A stretch of 64,000 nucleotides of DNA from Coprococcus sp. (lineage in GTDB: Bacteria > Bacillota_A > Clostridia > Lachnospirales > Lachnospiraceae): the NCBI GenBank assembly GCA_017624085.1, contig JAGANU010000001.1, positions 1 through 64,000 on the forward strand, given 5' to 3'. Below are positions 7,943 through 17,100 of this stretch, piece after piece. The notes beneath the pieces are model-generated. The model was not told the DNA's origin, did not search any database, and was given only the letters and a program-made list of their open reading frames with translations. The position numbers were made by a program, and so were the translations under genes. The number at the start of each line of letters is the position of its first letter. Position 1 is the first letter of the stretch.

Positions 7943-9886
7943 ATGAAGAATGGTAGTTTATCAATCAACAGTGAGAATATTTTTCCTGTTATCAAGAAGT
8001 GGTTATACTCAGACCACGACATTTTTGTAAGAGAGCTCATTTCAAACGGCTGTGACGCAGTAACAAAGCTTAAGAAGCTGTCCCTTATGGGTGAGTTTAA
8101 TGAGCCTGATGAGCCTTATCGCATTGATGTTATTACAAGCGCCAACGACAAGACGATAACATTTGTAGATAACGGAATCGGTATGACAGAGGCAGAGGTT
8201 GAGAAGTATATTAACCAGATTGCGTTTTCCGGTGCAGAAGCCTTTCTTGAGCAGTACAAGGACAAGGCAACTGAAGAGCAGATTATCGGTCACTTTGGAC
8301 TTGGCTTCTATTCTGCTTTCATGGTAGCAGACAAGGTTACAATTGAGACAAAGTCATATATTGATGATGAGGATGCCGTATATTGGGAATGCAAGGACGG
8401 ACTTGAATATACGATGAAGAAGTGCATAAAATCTGACAGAGGTACTACTATTACTCTTTATCTCAATGAGGACAGCTATGAATTTGCAAATGAGTTCAGA
8501 ATAAAAGAAGTTATAGAGAAATACTGTTCATTTATGCCTGTTGAAATCTATTATACAAATGCTGATGCGCCAAAGGAAGACCCGAAGAACGAAACTATTG
8601 ATGTTGACGCACGAGAGGTTGACAGTGCAGATGATGCTGCAGATGACAGCACAAAGGAGGTAAGTGAGGATAAGGCTAAAGACGCTCCAAAGCCACTTAA
8701 CACTACTACTCCACTTTGGGCAAAGCATCCTAATGATTGTACTGATGAGGAATACAAGGAATTCTACAGAAAGGTATTCCGTGATTACAAGGAGCCTCTC
8801 TTCTGGATTCACCTTAACATGGATTATCCGTTTAATCTTAAGGGAATTCTTTACTTTCCTAAAATCAATACACAGTATGACAGCATAGAAGGTACTATAA
8901 AGCTGTACAACAATCAGGTATTTGTTGCTGACAATATAAAGGAGGTTATCCCTGAGTTTCTTATGCTTCTTAAGGGATGTATCGACTGTCCTGATCTACC
9001 ACTTAATGTTTCAAGAAGCGCCCTTCAGAACGATGGTTTTGTAAAGAAAATATCTGATTACATCTCAAAGAAGGTAGCCGACAAGCTTTCCGGCATGTAT
9101 AAGACAAAGAAGGAAGACTACGAAAAGTATTGGGACGACATCAATCCATTTATAAAATTCGGATGTCTTAAGGACGAGAAGTTCCTTGACAAGATGAAGG
9201 ATTTCTGCATATTCAAGAACCTTGAAGGAAAGTATATCACTCTTCCTGAGTATCTTGAGGCAGGCAAGGAAAAATATGAGAATAAGGTATTCTATATTAC
9301 GGATGAGCAGGCTCAGTCCCAGTACATCAACATGTTCAAGAATGAGGGAATGGATGCCATCATAATGACCCAGACAATAGACAGTCCATTCATCACTCTT
9401 CTGGAGCAGAAAAATGAAAATGTTCATTTCTATAGAATTGATGCTGAGCTCTCTGACAACTTTGTTGGTGAAGAGCTCTCAGAGGATACAGCAAAGGAGT
9501 ACACAGAAAAGCTTAAAACAACATTTGAAAAGGCACTTGATATGAAAGACCTTAATGTAAAGGTTCAGAGCTTAAAGGATGCAAATACTGCTTCCATCCT
9601 CACACAGCCTGAGGAAACAAGACGTATGATGGAAATGATGAAAATGTATGGAATGTCTGCCATGGATCCTTCAATGTTCGGCAAGGGTGAGGGAGAGACT
9701 CTTATCCTTAACAGCAACAACACCCTTGTAAAATATGTTCTTGACAATCCGGATGGTGAAAATACTGCTACAATCTGCTGTCAGCTGTATGATCTTGCAG
9801 TACTTGCAAATCGTCCTCTTGCCCCTGAAGCAATGACAAAGTTCATAGCAAGAAGCAACCAGGTTCTTGGCATATTAACAAAATAA
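7943..9886 (+). CDS. htpG: Molecular chaperone HtpG (Hsp90)
   Basis: Cytosolic ATP-dependent Hsp90 chaperone, 647 residues. The N-terminal GHKL ATPase domain shows FVRELISNGCDA (helix with the catalytic Glu and Asn), VDNGIGMT and GHFGLGFYSAFMVAD. The middle domain contains PLNVSRSALQ with the catalytic-loop Arg. A charged, Asp/Glu/Lys-rich linker of about 40 residues near 214-255 precedes LWAKHP; such a linker is long for bacterial HtpG. AAGGAG lies about 11 nt before the only plausible ATG. Control by HrcA is inferred from the perfect CIRCE directly upstream; in B. subtilis htpG is not in the CIRCE regulon. Confidence 0.97.
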   Translation: MKNGSLSINSENIFPVIKKWLYSDHDIFVRELISNGCDAVTKLKKLSLMGEFNEPDEPYRIDVITSANDKTITFVDNGIGMTEAEVEKYINQIAFSGAEAFLEQYKDKATEEQIIGHFGLGFYSAFMVADKVTIETKSYIDDEDAVYWECKDGLEYTMKKCIKSDRGTTITLYLNEDSYEFANEFRIKEVIEKYCSFMPVEIYYTNADAPKEDPKNETIDVDAREVDSADDAADDSTKEVSEDKAKDAPKPLNTTTPLWAKHPNDCTDEEYKEFYRKVFRDYKEPLFWIHLNMDYPFNLKGILYFPKINTQYDSIEGTIKLYNNQVFVADNIKEVIPEFLMLLKGCIDCPDLPLNVSRSALQNDGFVKKISDYISKKVADKLSGMYKTKKEDYEKYWDDINPFIKFGCLKDEKFLDKMKDFCIFKNLEGKYITLPEYLEAGKEKYENKVFYITDEQAQSQYINMFKNEGMDAIIMTQTIDSPFITLLEQKNENVHFYRIDAELSDNFVGEELSEDTAKEYTEKLKTTFEKALDMKDLNVKVQSLKDANTASILTQPEETRRMMEMMKMYGMSAMDPSMFGKGEGETLILNSNNTLVKYVLDNPDGENTATICCQLYDLAVLANRPLAPEAMTKFIARSNQVLGILTK

Positions 9887-9922
9887 ATAAACACACAATG
9901 TAAGCTTTCCTATAAAGAGAAA

Positions 9923-9960
9923 AATACCCGTATTCATAATAGACTGTGAATACGGGTATT
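9923..9960. terminator. Intrinsic terminator after htpG
   Basis: A 14-bp perfect stem (9923-9936 and 9947-9960) with a 10-nt loop followed by a short T-rich tract; it separates the convergent htpG and map genes and can work on both strands. Confidence 0.85.
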
Positions 9961-9983
9961 CTATTATTATTCAAAAATATCTG

Positions 9984-10856
9984 CTATCTCGCCAATATCT
10001 CAACACCATGCTCCGTCATAAGAAGGGTGTACTCCCACTGTGCTGACGGAGAACCGTCCTCTGTATAGATTGTCCAACCATCCTCCGCATCCTGATATAC
10101 ATCAGCAGCTCCAAGATTTATCATCGGCTCAATCGTAAAAGTCATTCCGGGTGCAAGCACATAGTCTTTACCAGGCTGTCCTATATGGCTCACGTATGGC
10201 TCCTCGTGGATATCAAGTCCAACCGCATGTCCGCCTATCTCTCTTACAACGGAATACCCCTGCTGTTTTGCAAATGTATTTATGGCATAGCCTATATCTC
10301 CTATTGTTACATACGGCTTACTGCACACCTCCACTCCAAGATCAAGAGCCTTCTTTGTATCCTCAACAAGCTTCCTCCATACAGGATCCACATCTCCAAG
10401 CATAAACATTCTTGAAGAATCTCCATAGTATCCGTTGAACTTTGTGGTACAGTCTATATTTACGATATCTCCGTCCTGCAATATAGTATCATAGCTTGGT
10501 ATTCCATGGCATACAACATCATTTACAGATATACACACACTCTTTGGATATCCCTCGTAGCCCAGACATGCAGGAATCGCATTTATCTTTTTTGTGTACT
10601 CATATATCAGGTCATCAAGCTCTCCTGTTGACACTCCTATCTTTACAAAAGGAGTAATATAATCAAGCACCTCTGTATTAATTCTGGATGCCTCTCTGAT
10701 TCCTTCAATCTGTGCCTCATTCCTGATCATTTTATGAGTAGGAATCTTAAATCCCGCCTTCTTCATAGCATCCAGCCGATCATCCATAGCAAGATGGCAT
10801 GACTTATATTTTCTTTCACTTCCGCACCAGCACACATCATTTCTTCCAAGCTTCAT
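9984..10856 (-). CDS. map: Methionine aminopeptidase with N-terminal SEC-C zinc motif
   Basis: Removes the initiator methionine from nascent proteins; M24 (pita-bread) metallopeptidase of 290 residues. An N-terminal SEC-C-like zinc finger is visible (Cys9-x-Cys11-x8-Cys20-His21), followed by the catalytic domain. Metal ligands: Asp in NIDCTTKF and in GYYGDSSR, His in GGHAVGLDIHE, Glu in FTIEPM and Glu in QWEYT. The SEC-C extension, also found on SecA, is thought to assist ribosome or nascent-chain association. AGAGG lies 7 nt upstream of the ATG. Downstream of the LTA-synthase-like gene by 23 nt. Confidence 0.95.
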   Translation of the reverse strand: MKLGRNDVCWCGSERKYKSCHLAMDDRLDAMKKAGFKIPTHKMIRNEAQIEGIREASRINTEVLDYITPFVKIGVSTGELDDLIYEYTKKINAIPACLGYEGYPKSVCISVNDVVCHGIPSYDTILQDGDIVNIDCTTKFNGYYGDSSRMFMLGDVDPVWRKLVEDTKKALDLGVEVCSKPYVTIGDIGYAINTFAKQQGYSVVREIGGHAVGLDIHEEPYVSHIGQPGKDYVLAPGMTFTIEPMINLGAADVYQDAEDGWTIYTEDGSPSAQWEYTLLMTEHGVEILAR

Positions 10857-10879
10857 AATAAACCTCTTTTCAATATTGT

Positions 10880-12973
10880 TTAATCTTTCTTTTTTTCCTC
10901 AATATATCTTGCAACATACGTATAATAACCTGTCTCCGTTATGTTATCAGCCGCAGTAAACTTATCAGATACATATCTCTCCATCCTGCTGATATCCTCA
11001 TCTGTCACCTCAGTACCATTTTTGAAATAGGTATCACCAGTATATGCATTGTACTCATAATCATCTGTAATATAGCTTCTATTTGGGAAAAGTACAAGTC
11101 CCGGACTTGTAGATAATATATCCCTTCCGATAATTAGTCTGGAATCATATTCTGCCCCCATAAGGTTAAGCATTGTAGGAAGAATATCTATACTGCTGCA
11201 CACCTTATCCACGCGAACACTTTCCTCCATGGAGCCTGACCATATGATAAGCTTACTTTTATATGCCTCAAGGCTTTGCTCAAAGTATTGTCCGGCCAGC
11301 TCATCAACAATTTCCATATTGTCATAAGGAACATGGTCTCCTGCAAGGACGATAACTGTCCTGTCGAGAATATTTCTCTTCTCAAGCTTTTCAAGAAGAG
11401 ACTGAACCATCAGCTCCAGCTCATACTGGGATGCCAGATAAGCATTTGTAAGATCGCTGTAGTTTAATCCACTTACCACATCTATATTTCTGTCGGACAT
11501 ATCATTTGCACCGCCAAATCCGTATGGGACATGTCCGCTTACAGTAAGATAATATAGATGGAACGGCACCTTTGCTGAATATGTGTCAAATGTCTCCTCA
11601 AGCATAACAGAATCAGACTGCGGCCACAGGTCATTTCCATACTCATCTGTCTGATACTCCAGCCCCTGATCACTTGCAATCCACTCATATCCTAAAGCAG
11701 GATGAGTAATATGTCTGTCGTAATATGTATAATCGTTGTCATGGAAGCCATAGCAGCTGTAGCCAAGTCTGCCAAGGGTATTGGCCATAGAAAAATACAT
11801 TCCATTTTCATTGTCAGCAGCTCTGCACATACTAAGGTATGCTCCGTTTTTTGTAGGACTGCCCATTAGATTTGCATATTCTCCGCCTAAGGTTGAACCA
11901 TACCACAAAGGTTGATAGTAGTTTTCAAATACAAAGCCCTCGTAGGCAAGCTTTGAAAGAGTTGGAAACAGCCTTGAATCCAGCATATAGCCTGTAAAGC
12001 CCTCTGCCGTAATCCATATTACATTGTAGCCTTCAAACATTCCTGTATATTCATTTTTCTTAGTAGGAATAATCGTCTTAAAATAGCTGCTGAGTGAAGA
12101 AACTGCATCGCTTCCTGAAAGCTCATTTATGGCATCAAAGTCCAAATCAAGAATGTTTGGAGAGATATCAATAACCTCTTCTTCTGTAGTTTCCTCAACA
12201 CTACCTGTAAGTTCTACGGACTCAGTTGTAGCCACTGTTGTAGCTTCTGTATCCTCCTCAATATCTCCTATGGATGCAAACTGTATCTCATCAGATTTGT
12301 TTTCTCCAGAAAATACTCCCTCACGGATATCCACGACAAAGCTTTCCATAACTCCAAGCTTTTCCACTGCAATATCCACAGAGGTGTACTGCTTATACAC
12401 ATTGTATGGGCTATATACGTCTGAAGACACAGCCCAAAGAACAAACAATGTAGTTCCATATACAAGCAAAACGCCGGCAAATGCAATGAGATTCGCCCAC
12501 CACTTTCTCCTGTCGAAGGCCATAAATGCCCATATAAAAACTATGCCGACTACAACAGGAAGTACAAGAAGCACGATATCGAACATATTCTCCTTAACAT
12601 TTGACATAACAGTCGCTGCATTATCGGCAGCCTGATTTCCAAACTTTATTGTACCCGCTATAGAAAGATAGTTATTGAATACCGAATGGTAAATGTACTG
12701 TGCAGTAAAGATAAGACCTGTAGCAAGCAAAAGCACGGTTGCTATTATTTTGTTCACAAGCCTCGGAAATATCCCGGTTAAAAGCCCAAAAGCCCCACCA
12801 AATACAATAGCAAAAATAATAATAAGGGAAACATCCTTTATCTTCATATCAAAATTGAGTCCATGAAAAATAAGCTCATAATAAAGGATGATTGCAGAAA
12901 ACATAATCCAGCCGGACCATTTCTTAAAATATACTCTCACATCATTGTACATACCACCAACAATACCAAACAT
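10880..12973 (-). CDS. LTA synthase family sulfatase-fold membrane enzyme
   Basis: Polytopic membrane enzyme of 697 residues related to lipoteichoic acid synthase and other phosphoglycerol transferases. The first about 210 residues hold five hydrophobic segments, then a Thr/Ser/Glu-rich linker (about 235-275), then an extracellular alkaline-phosphatase/sulfatase-fold domain (about 310-630). Conserved metal and catalytic sites: Glu in ITAEGF, the nucleophilic Thr in WYGSTLGGEY, His in VSGHVPY and Asp-His in LAGDHVPYDN. Expected to transfer phosphoglycerol from phosphatidylglycerol to a cell-envelope acceptor; which polymer is not determinable. AAGGAG precedes the ATG by 8 nt. Confidence 0.88.
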   Translation of the reverse strand: MFGIVGGMYNDVRVYFKKWSGWIMFSAIILYYELIFHGLNFDMKIKDVSLIIIFAIVFGGAFGLLTGIFPRLVNKIIATVLLLATGLIFTAQYIYHSVFNNYLSIAGTIKFGNQAADNAATVMSNVKENMFDIVLLVLPVVVGIVFIWAFMAFDRRKWWANLIAFAGVLLVYGTTLFVLWAVSSDVYSPYNVYKQYTSVDIAVEKLGVMESFVVDIREGVFSGENKSDEIQFASIGDIEEDTEATTVATTESVELTGSVEETTEEEVIDISPNILDLDFDAINELSGSDAVSSLSSYFKTIIPTKKNEYTGMFEGYNVIWITAEGFTGYMLDSRLFPTLSKLAYEGFVFENYYQPLWYGSTLGGEYANLMGSPTKNGAYLSMCRAADNENGMYFSMANTLGRLGYSCYGFHDNDYTYYDRHITHPALGYEWIASDQGLEYQTDEYGNDLWPQSDSVMLEETFDTYSAKVPFHLYYLTVSGHVPYGFGGANDMSDRNIDVVSGLNYSDLTNAYLASQYELELMVQSLLEKLEKRNILDRTVIVLAGDHVPYDNMEIVDELAGQYFEQSLEAYKSKLIIWSGSMEESVRVDKVCSSIDILPTMLNLMGAEYDSRLIIGRDILSTSPGLVLFPNRSYITDDYEYNAYTGDTYFKNGTEVTDEDISRMERYVSDKFTAADNITETGYYTYVARYIEEKKKD

Positions 12974-12989
12974 ATATCTTCTCCTTACA

Positions 12990-13025
12990 AAAATAAAGGT
13001 ACGGAATGAACCATACCTTTATTTT
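12990..13025. terminator. Intrinsic terminator downstream of pyrE
   Basis: A 12-bp AT-rich inverted repeat (12990-13001 and 13014-13025) followed on the minus strand by a T-run lies between pyrE and the LTA-synthase-like gene. Confidence 0.65.
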
Positions 13026-13094
13026 ATATAATATTTGTCGACTTTTTACAATAATTTAAGACATATTACAGCTATAATAATTATATATCCGGTA

Positions 13095-13769
13095 TTATTT
13101 CACTCCATACTGCTCATAATAAGCATCAATAGCAGCTTTAAGGGTGTCATCTATAATAACCTTTCCCTTATATGGTCTGTTGTAGAGATGCTCCACAACC
13201 TCAGCCATAGTAACAATGGATGTAGTCTTTATTCCATAGTTTTCTTCAATCTCGGCAAGTGCGCTCTTCTCACCCTGGCCTCTCTCCATTCTGTCAACAG
13301 AAACTACAAGACCAACAACATCTACATCACCCTGTGCCTTGATGATAGGAAGTGTCTCCTGAATAGATGTTCCTGCCGTTGTTACATCCTCTATGATAAC
13401 AACCTTGTCGCCATCTTCAATAGGACTTCCAAGAAGAATGCCCTTATCACCGTGATCCTTAACTTCCTTTCTATTTGAGCAATACTTTATATCCTCGTCG
13501 TACATCTCAGCGATAGACATTGTAGTTGCAACAGTAAGTGGAATGCCTTTATATGCAGGTCCAAACAATACATCAAAATCAAGACCAAACTCGGCATTTA
13601 TTGCCTCTGCATAATACTCACCAAGTCTCTTAAGCTGAGCTCCGGTTCTGTAAAAACCGGTGTTTACAAAGAAAGGAGTCTTTCTTCCACTCTTTGTCAC
13701 AAAGTCACCAAACTTAAGAACGTTACAATCAATCATAAACTCAATAAATTCCTGCTTGTAGCTTTCCAT
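13095..13769 (-). CDS. pyrE: Orotate phosphoribosyltransferase
   Basis: Converts orotate and PRPP to orotidine 5'-phosphate in de novo pyrimidine synthesis; about 224 residues. The PRPP-binding signature VVIIEDVTTAGTS is intact, as are FGPAYKGIPL and the catalytic-loop segment YCSNRKEVKDHGDKG. ATG 13769 is placed 9 nt after GGAGG; GTG at 13775 is too close to that site. It stands apart from the pyrF-pyrK-pyrD cluster at 21.8-24.4 kb and pyrC at 33.7 kb. It is followed by its own terminator. Confidence 0.96.
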   Translation of the reverse strand: MESYKQEFIEFMIDCNVLKFGDFVTKSGRKTPFFVNTGFYRTGAQLKRLGEYYAEAINAEFGLDFDVLFGPAYKGIPLTVATTMSIAEMYDEDIKYCSNRKEVKDHGDKGILLGSPIEDGDKVVIIEDVTTAGTSIQETLPIIKAQGDVDVVGLVVSVDRMERGQGEKSALAEIEENYGIKTTSIVTMAEVVEHLYNRPYKGKVIIDDTLKAAIDAYYEQYGVK

Positions 13770-13868
13770 ACTCACATACCTCCCAAGGTTTTTCTGATTT
13801 TCAAGGCTTATACTACCACATCATATTGCAAATCTCAACGTGTTTTTGCCACAATCCTACAAAGCAAA

Positions 13869-14519
13869 TCATATATGGAAACACTTTTGAATATCCTTGT
13901 GATTCCCCATAACCATAAGGGTCTCATCTCCGACAAACTTTACCTCCGGAGAAATCTTGACATCCATCTTGCCATCTCTCTTAATAGCCATAATATTGAT
14001 ATTGTATTTCTTTCTGATGTTTATGTCTATTATGGATCTTCCTATCCATTCCTTAGGAGTTGCTATCTCAAATATCGCATAATCCTTATCAAGCTCAATA
14101 TAATCATATATATGGTCTGCCGTATATCTTATAGCTGCCCATGTCGCAACCTGTTTTTCGGGATATATTATTTCATCCGCTCCATTTCTGAGAAGGAATT
14201 TCGCCTGCACATCTCTTCCGGCTCTCGATACAACCAGCTTTGCTCCAAGCTCCTTTAAGAGAGAGGTTGTCTCCAGCGAGCCCTGGAAATCATTTCCGAT
14301 TGCAACTATACATACATCATAATCCCCAACTCCCAGGGAGCGAAGGAATGCTTCATTCATGCTGTCGCCTATCTGTGCACTTGTAACATATGGAAGAACA
14401 TCCTCTACTCTTTCCTCCACCTTATCTACAGCCATAACCTCATGTCCAAGCTCATGAAGCTTTAGGGCCATGTGCTTCCCGAATCTGCCAAGTCCTATTA
14501 ATAATACTGATTTTACCAT
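13869..14519 (-). CDS. ktrA: Potassium uptake regulatory subunit KtrA (TrkA family)
   Basis: Cytoplasmic RCK protein of 216 residues that gates the KtrB channel. The Rossmann RCK-N domain begins with the nucleotide motif GLGRFGKHMA, with VDKVEERVEDV carrying the ribose-binding acidic residue; an RCK-C domain follows from about residue 135 and in relatives binds c-di-AMP. ATG 14519 has AGGAGG about 7 nt upstream; the longer frame overlaps ktrB. Thirteen nt separate it from ktrB, so the two are co-transcribed. Confidence 0.92.
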   Translation of the reverse strand: MVKSVLLIGLGRFGKHMALKLHELGHEVMAVDKVEERVEDVLPYVTSAQIGDSMNEAFLRSLGVGDYDVCIVAIGNDFQGSLETTSLLKELGAKLVVSRAGRDVQAKFLLRNGADEIIYPEKQVATWAAIRYTADHIYDYIELDKDYAIFEIATPKEWIGRSIIDINIRKKYNINIMAIKRDGKMDVKISPEVKFVGDETLMVMGNHKDIQKCFHI

Positions 14520-14532
14520 TTTGCTCCTCCTT

Positions 14533-15879
14533 TTATCCAACCGTTATCTTCTCTTTCGGAAGCTTTGAATTTGTTATCTCTTTATCAAGCGTTGCAAATA
14601 TTAATGTTAATCCACCCACTCTTCCTAAAAACATAAGTATAATCATAATCACCCTTGATACTGCCCCCAGGCTTGTTGTTATTCCAAGAGTGAGTCCCGC
14701 GGTTCCGATAGCTGACGCCGACTCGAACAATGTGTCCATAAGTGGCATACTCTCCAGGCAGCTGACTGCAATTCCGCCTGTAACAGCCAGTGTTATATAC
14801 ATAACAAGCACTGTTGCTGCATTCTTTACGATGTCATCCGTGATTCTTCTGCCAAAACACTCCACATCATTTTTTCTTCTAAAGACTGAAAAAAGTGTTA
14901 TAAGCAGTACTGCAAAGGTTGTTGTCTTCATTCCGCCGGCTGTTGAGCCCGGGGAACCACCTATGAGCATAAGAATAATGATAAACATCTTGCTGCTGTC
15001 GCTCATACTTGCAAGATCTACAGTATTGAAGCCCGCAGTTCTAGGGGTGACAGCTTGAAACAGTGCCGACCATATCTTCTCCGAAAGGCTAAGCCCATCC
15101 CAGGTGCTTCTTCCAAACTCATAACAAAAGAAGAATAAAAATGGCACAGCAATAAGGGCAAGAGTTGTGGCAAGAATCACCTTGCTCTGAAGTCTGTAGC
15201 TTCTTATGTGTATACCCCTTGTTCTAACATCATCCCATGTAAGAAAGCTTATTCCACCAATAATAATAAGCATTATAATCACAAAATTCACAGCCGGATT
15301 TCCGTAAAAGTATGTGAGGGAGGAGAACTTCTCCTTTGCCCCCATAAGGTCAAAGCCTGCATTACAAAAGGCAGATATTGAATGGAACACCGAATACCAC
15401 ACTCCCTTAGGTCCACCAAACTCTTTTATGAAGGTAGGCATAAGGAATATGGCGCCTAGTAGCTCAATGATAATTGTTGACTTAATGATAAAGTTGGTCA
15501 TTCTCACGATTCCACCTACCATCGGTGCTGAAATAGCCTCCTGCATGGTACTTCTCTGCATAAGTCCTATCTTTCTTCCCGATATGACAGATATGGCAAC
15601 AGAAACTGTAACAACACCCATACCACCTATCTGAATAAGCATCAGTATAATAATCTGTCCAAACAATGACCAATGCGTTGCGGTGTCACATACAACAAGT
15701 CCTGTAACACAAGTGGCTGAGGTTGCCGTAAAAAGCGCCTCACCAAATGATGTATATGAACCACTTCTCGAAGAAATTGGAAGCATCAGAAGAAGACTTC
15801 CGATCAAAATAACCATAGCAAAACCAACAATTATAATCTGAGATGAGCTAACCATCTTAGCTTTTATCTTTTTACCCAT
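14533..15879 (-). CDS. ktrB: Potassium uptake channel subunit KtrB (TrkH family)
   Basis: Membrane pore of the Ktr potassium system, about 448 residues. The four selectivity-filter repeats of this superfamily are visible: TATCVTGLV-like (TSATCVTGL), SAFCNAGFDLMG, TAGFNTVDL and SAIGTAGLTLG. The third-repeat gate region and GGSPGSTAGGMKTTTF are also present. ATG 15879 lies 9 nt after AAGGAG and gives the usual basic N-terminus; the longer frame from 15915 lacks a ribosome site. Operon with ktrA. Confidence 0.93.
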   Translation of the reverse strand: MGKKIKAKMVSSSQIIIVGFAMVILIGSLLLMLPISSRSGSYTSFGEALFTATSATCVTGLVVCDTATHWSLFGQIIILMLIQIGGMGVVTVSVAISVISGRKIGLMQRSTMQEAISAPMVGGIVRMTNFIIKSTIIIELLGAIFLMPTFIKEFGGPKGVWYSVFHSISAFCNAGFDLMGAKEKFSSLTYFYGNPAVNFVIIMLIIIGGISFLTWDDVRTRGIHIRSYRLQSKVILATTLALIAVPFLFFFCYEFGRSTWDGLSLSEKIWSALFQAVTPRTAGFNTVDLASMSDSSKMFIIILMLIGGSPGSTAGGMKTTTFAVLLITLFSVFRRKNDVECFGRRITDDIVKNAATVLVMYITLAVTGGIAVSCLESMPLMDTLFESASAIGTAGLTLGITTSLGAVSRVIMIILMFLGRVGGLTLIFATLDKEITNSKLPKEKITVG

Positions 15880-15985
15880 AGGAATATACTCCTTACCAAA
15901 ACTACAAATAACCAAAAATTATCAAAATCACCGGATTGTATCTGATATATATAACAATGCCTGGCAACATTCGATAACCAACATA

Positions 15986-16891
15986 TTATATATTATTTTC
16001 ATTAACATTTAAACATTTTTTAAATTCCTCACATATATTTCTGTATTCATCCCCATACTTACTTCCTTTTTCCCAAATAAAAGCATACTCGTGAAAAACA
16101 TTAAAATCCTTTACTACTATTTCCTTTATAACACCCGCATCAATAAGCTCCTGTGCTGCTGATTGAAACAAAAAGGTAATTCCCATATCCTCTTCAATCA
16201 ATTGAAGTATTGTATGCATGCCCCCAATAGTAATTGTATTATGAAAGCAATCCAGTGAGTAGTTGTTTGCCATAAGGTGCTTTTCCATGATCTCTCTGGT
16301 TCCACTTCCATCCTCCCTTATCAAAAGCGTTTCAGCAAACAAATCGGCCACACAATCAATTTTTTTGCGAAACTCATGCTTTACGCTGCAAACTGGAATA
16401 AAAGCCTCTGTTTTCAATATTTCAGATTCGAACTTTATTCTATCAAAGTATCCTTCCACAATAGCAAAGTTTATCTCACCCTGTATTATCTGTTCAAGAA
16501 GATTTGAGGTATTGCTAATCTTCATATTTACCTTGTATTCACTATGATTACGGAGGAACAAGGCAAGGGAATGTCCTATTACATATTCACCAATTGTTCT
16601 TGTCACTCCAAAATTGAGCTGCATTTCTAAAATACCTGCACTTTTTATCTTGTCCTTAAGATACTGTTCATCATTTATAGATGTCGAAAGAGCCTGCCTT
16701 AATATTTCCCCAGCCTTCGTCAGCTTCAGCTTTCTATGCTCATACACAAAAAGCTTTGCACCATAATATTCTTCAAGAAATCTTACATGCTGAGTAACTG
16801 CAGGCTGCGTTATATTAAGCTTCTGTGCTGCAGCAGTATAATTCATATACTTGCAAATAGTAAGAAAGGTTTCCGTTCTAAAATCCAACAT
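15986..16891 (-). CDS. LysR-family regulator (YeiE/CysL-like), divergent to yeiH
   Basis: DNA-binding regulator of 301 residues. The N-terminal winged helix-turn-helix (FLTICKYMNYTAAAQKLNIT then PAVTQHVRFLEEYYG) is typical; the rest is the periplasmic-binding-like effector domain. ATG 16891 follows GGAGG by 8 nt. The divergent arrangement with the YeiH-type exporter matches the E. coli yeiE-yeiH pair, so it likely controls that gene, perhaps in response to a sulfur compound or anion. Effector identity is inference. Confidence 0.85.
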   Translation of the reverse strand: MLDFRTETFLTICKYMNYTAAAQKLNITQPAVTQHVRFLEEYYGAKLFVYEHRKLKLTKAGEILRQALSTSINDEQYLKDKIKSAGILEMQLNFGVTRTIGEYVIGHSLALFLRNHSEYKVNMKISNTSNLLEQIIQGEINFAIVEGYFDRIKFESEILKTEAFIPVCSVKHEFRKKIDCVADLFAETLLIREDGSGTREIMEKHLMANNYSLDCFHNTITIGGMHTILQLIEEDMGITFLFQSAAQELIDAGVIKEIVVKDFNVFHEYAFIWEKGSKYGDEYRNICEEFKKCLNVNENNI

Positions 16892-16968
16892 TGTATCGCC
16901 TCCGTTATCCATATAATAACTTATAAAATATTTGTCCATTGTATAAATACTTATATCTAAAATAAACA

Positions 16969-17033
16969 ATAAGATAAATTTATATATCTATAATAATATA
17001 TGATTTTATCTTATCATAAAATTGGATTATAAT
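16969..17033. promoter_or_regulatory. Candidate LysR operator and yeiH -10 box
   Basis: A perfect 10-bp inverted repeat ATAAGATAAA / TTTATCTTAT (16969-16978 and 17005-17014) lies between the divergent genes, and TATAAT is at 17028-17033 with a poor -35. Weak -35 with an adjacent dyad fits an activator-dependent promoter. Confidence 0.5.
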
Positions 17034-17100
17034 TCAAAAGAAAAAAGGAAAAACAAGGAAATAAATATCCCTATTCAAATAATAAACGAGGTAAAATCAT

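Noticed and set aside
12129..12635. Plus-strand open frame of 168 codons
   Set aside because: Shadow of the LTA-synthase-like gene; Ser/Thr-rich composition reflects its Glu/Asp linker read in reverse.
15880..15985. Possible c-di-AMP riboswitch before ktrB
   Set aside because: Only about 105 nt separate ktrB from the neighbouring gene, and no conserved ydaO-type elements are present.
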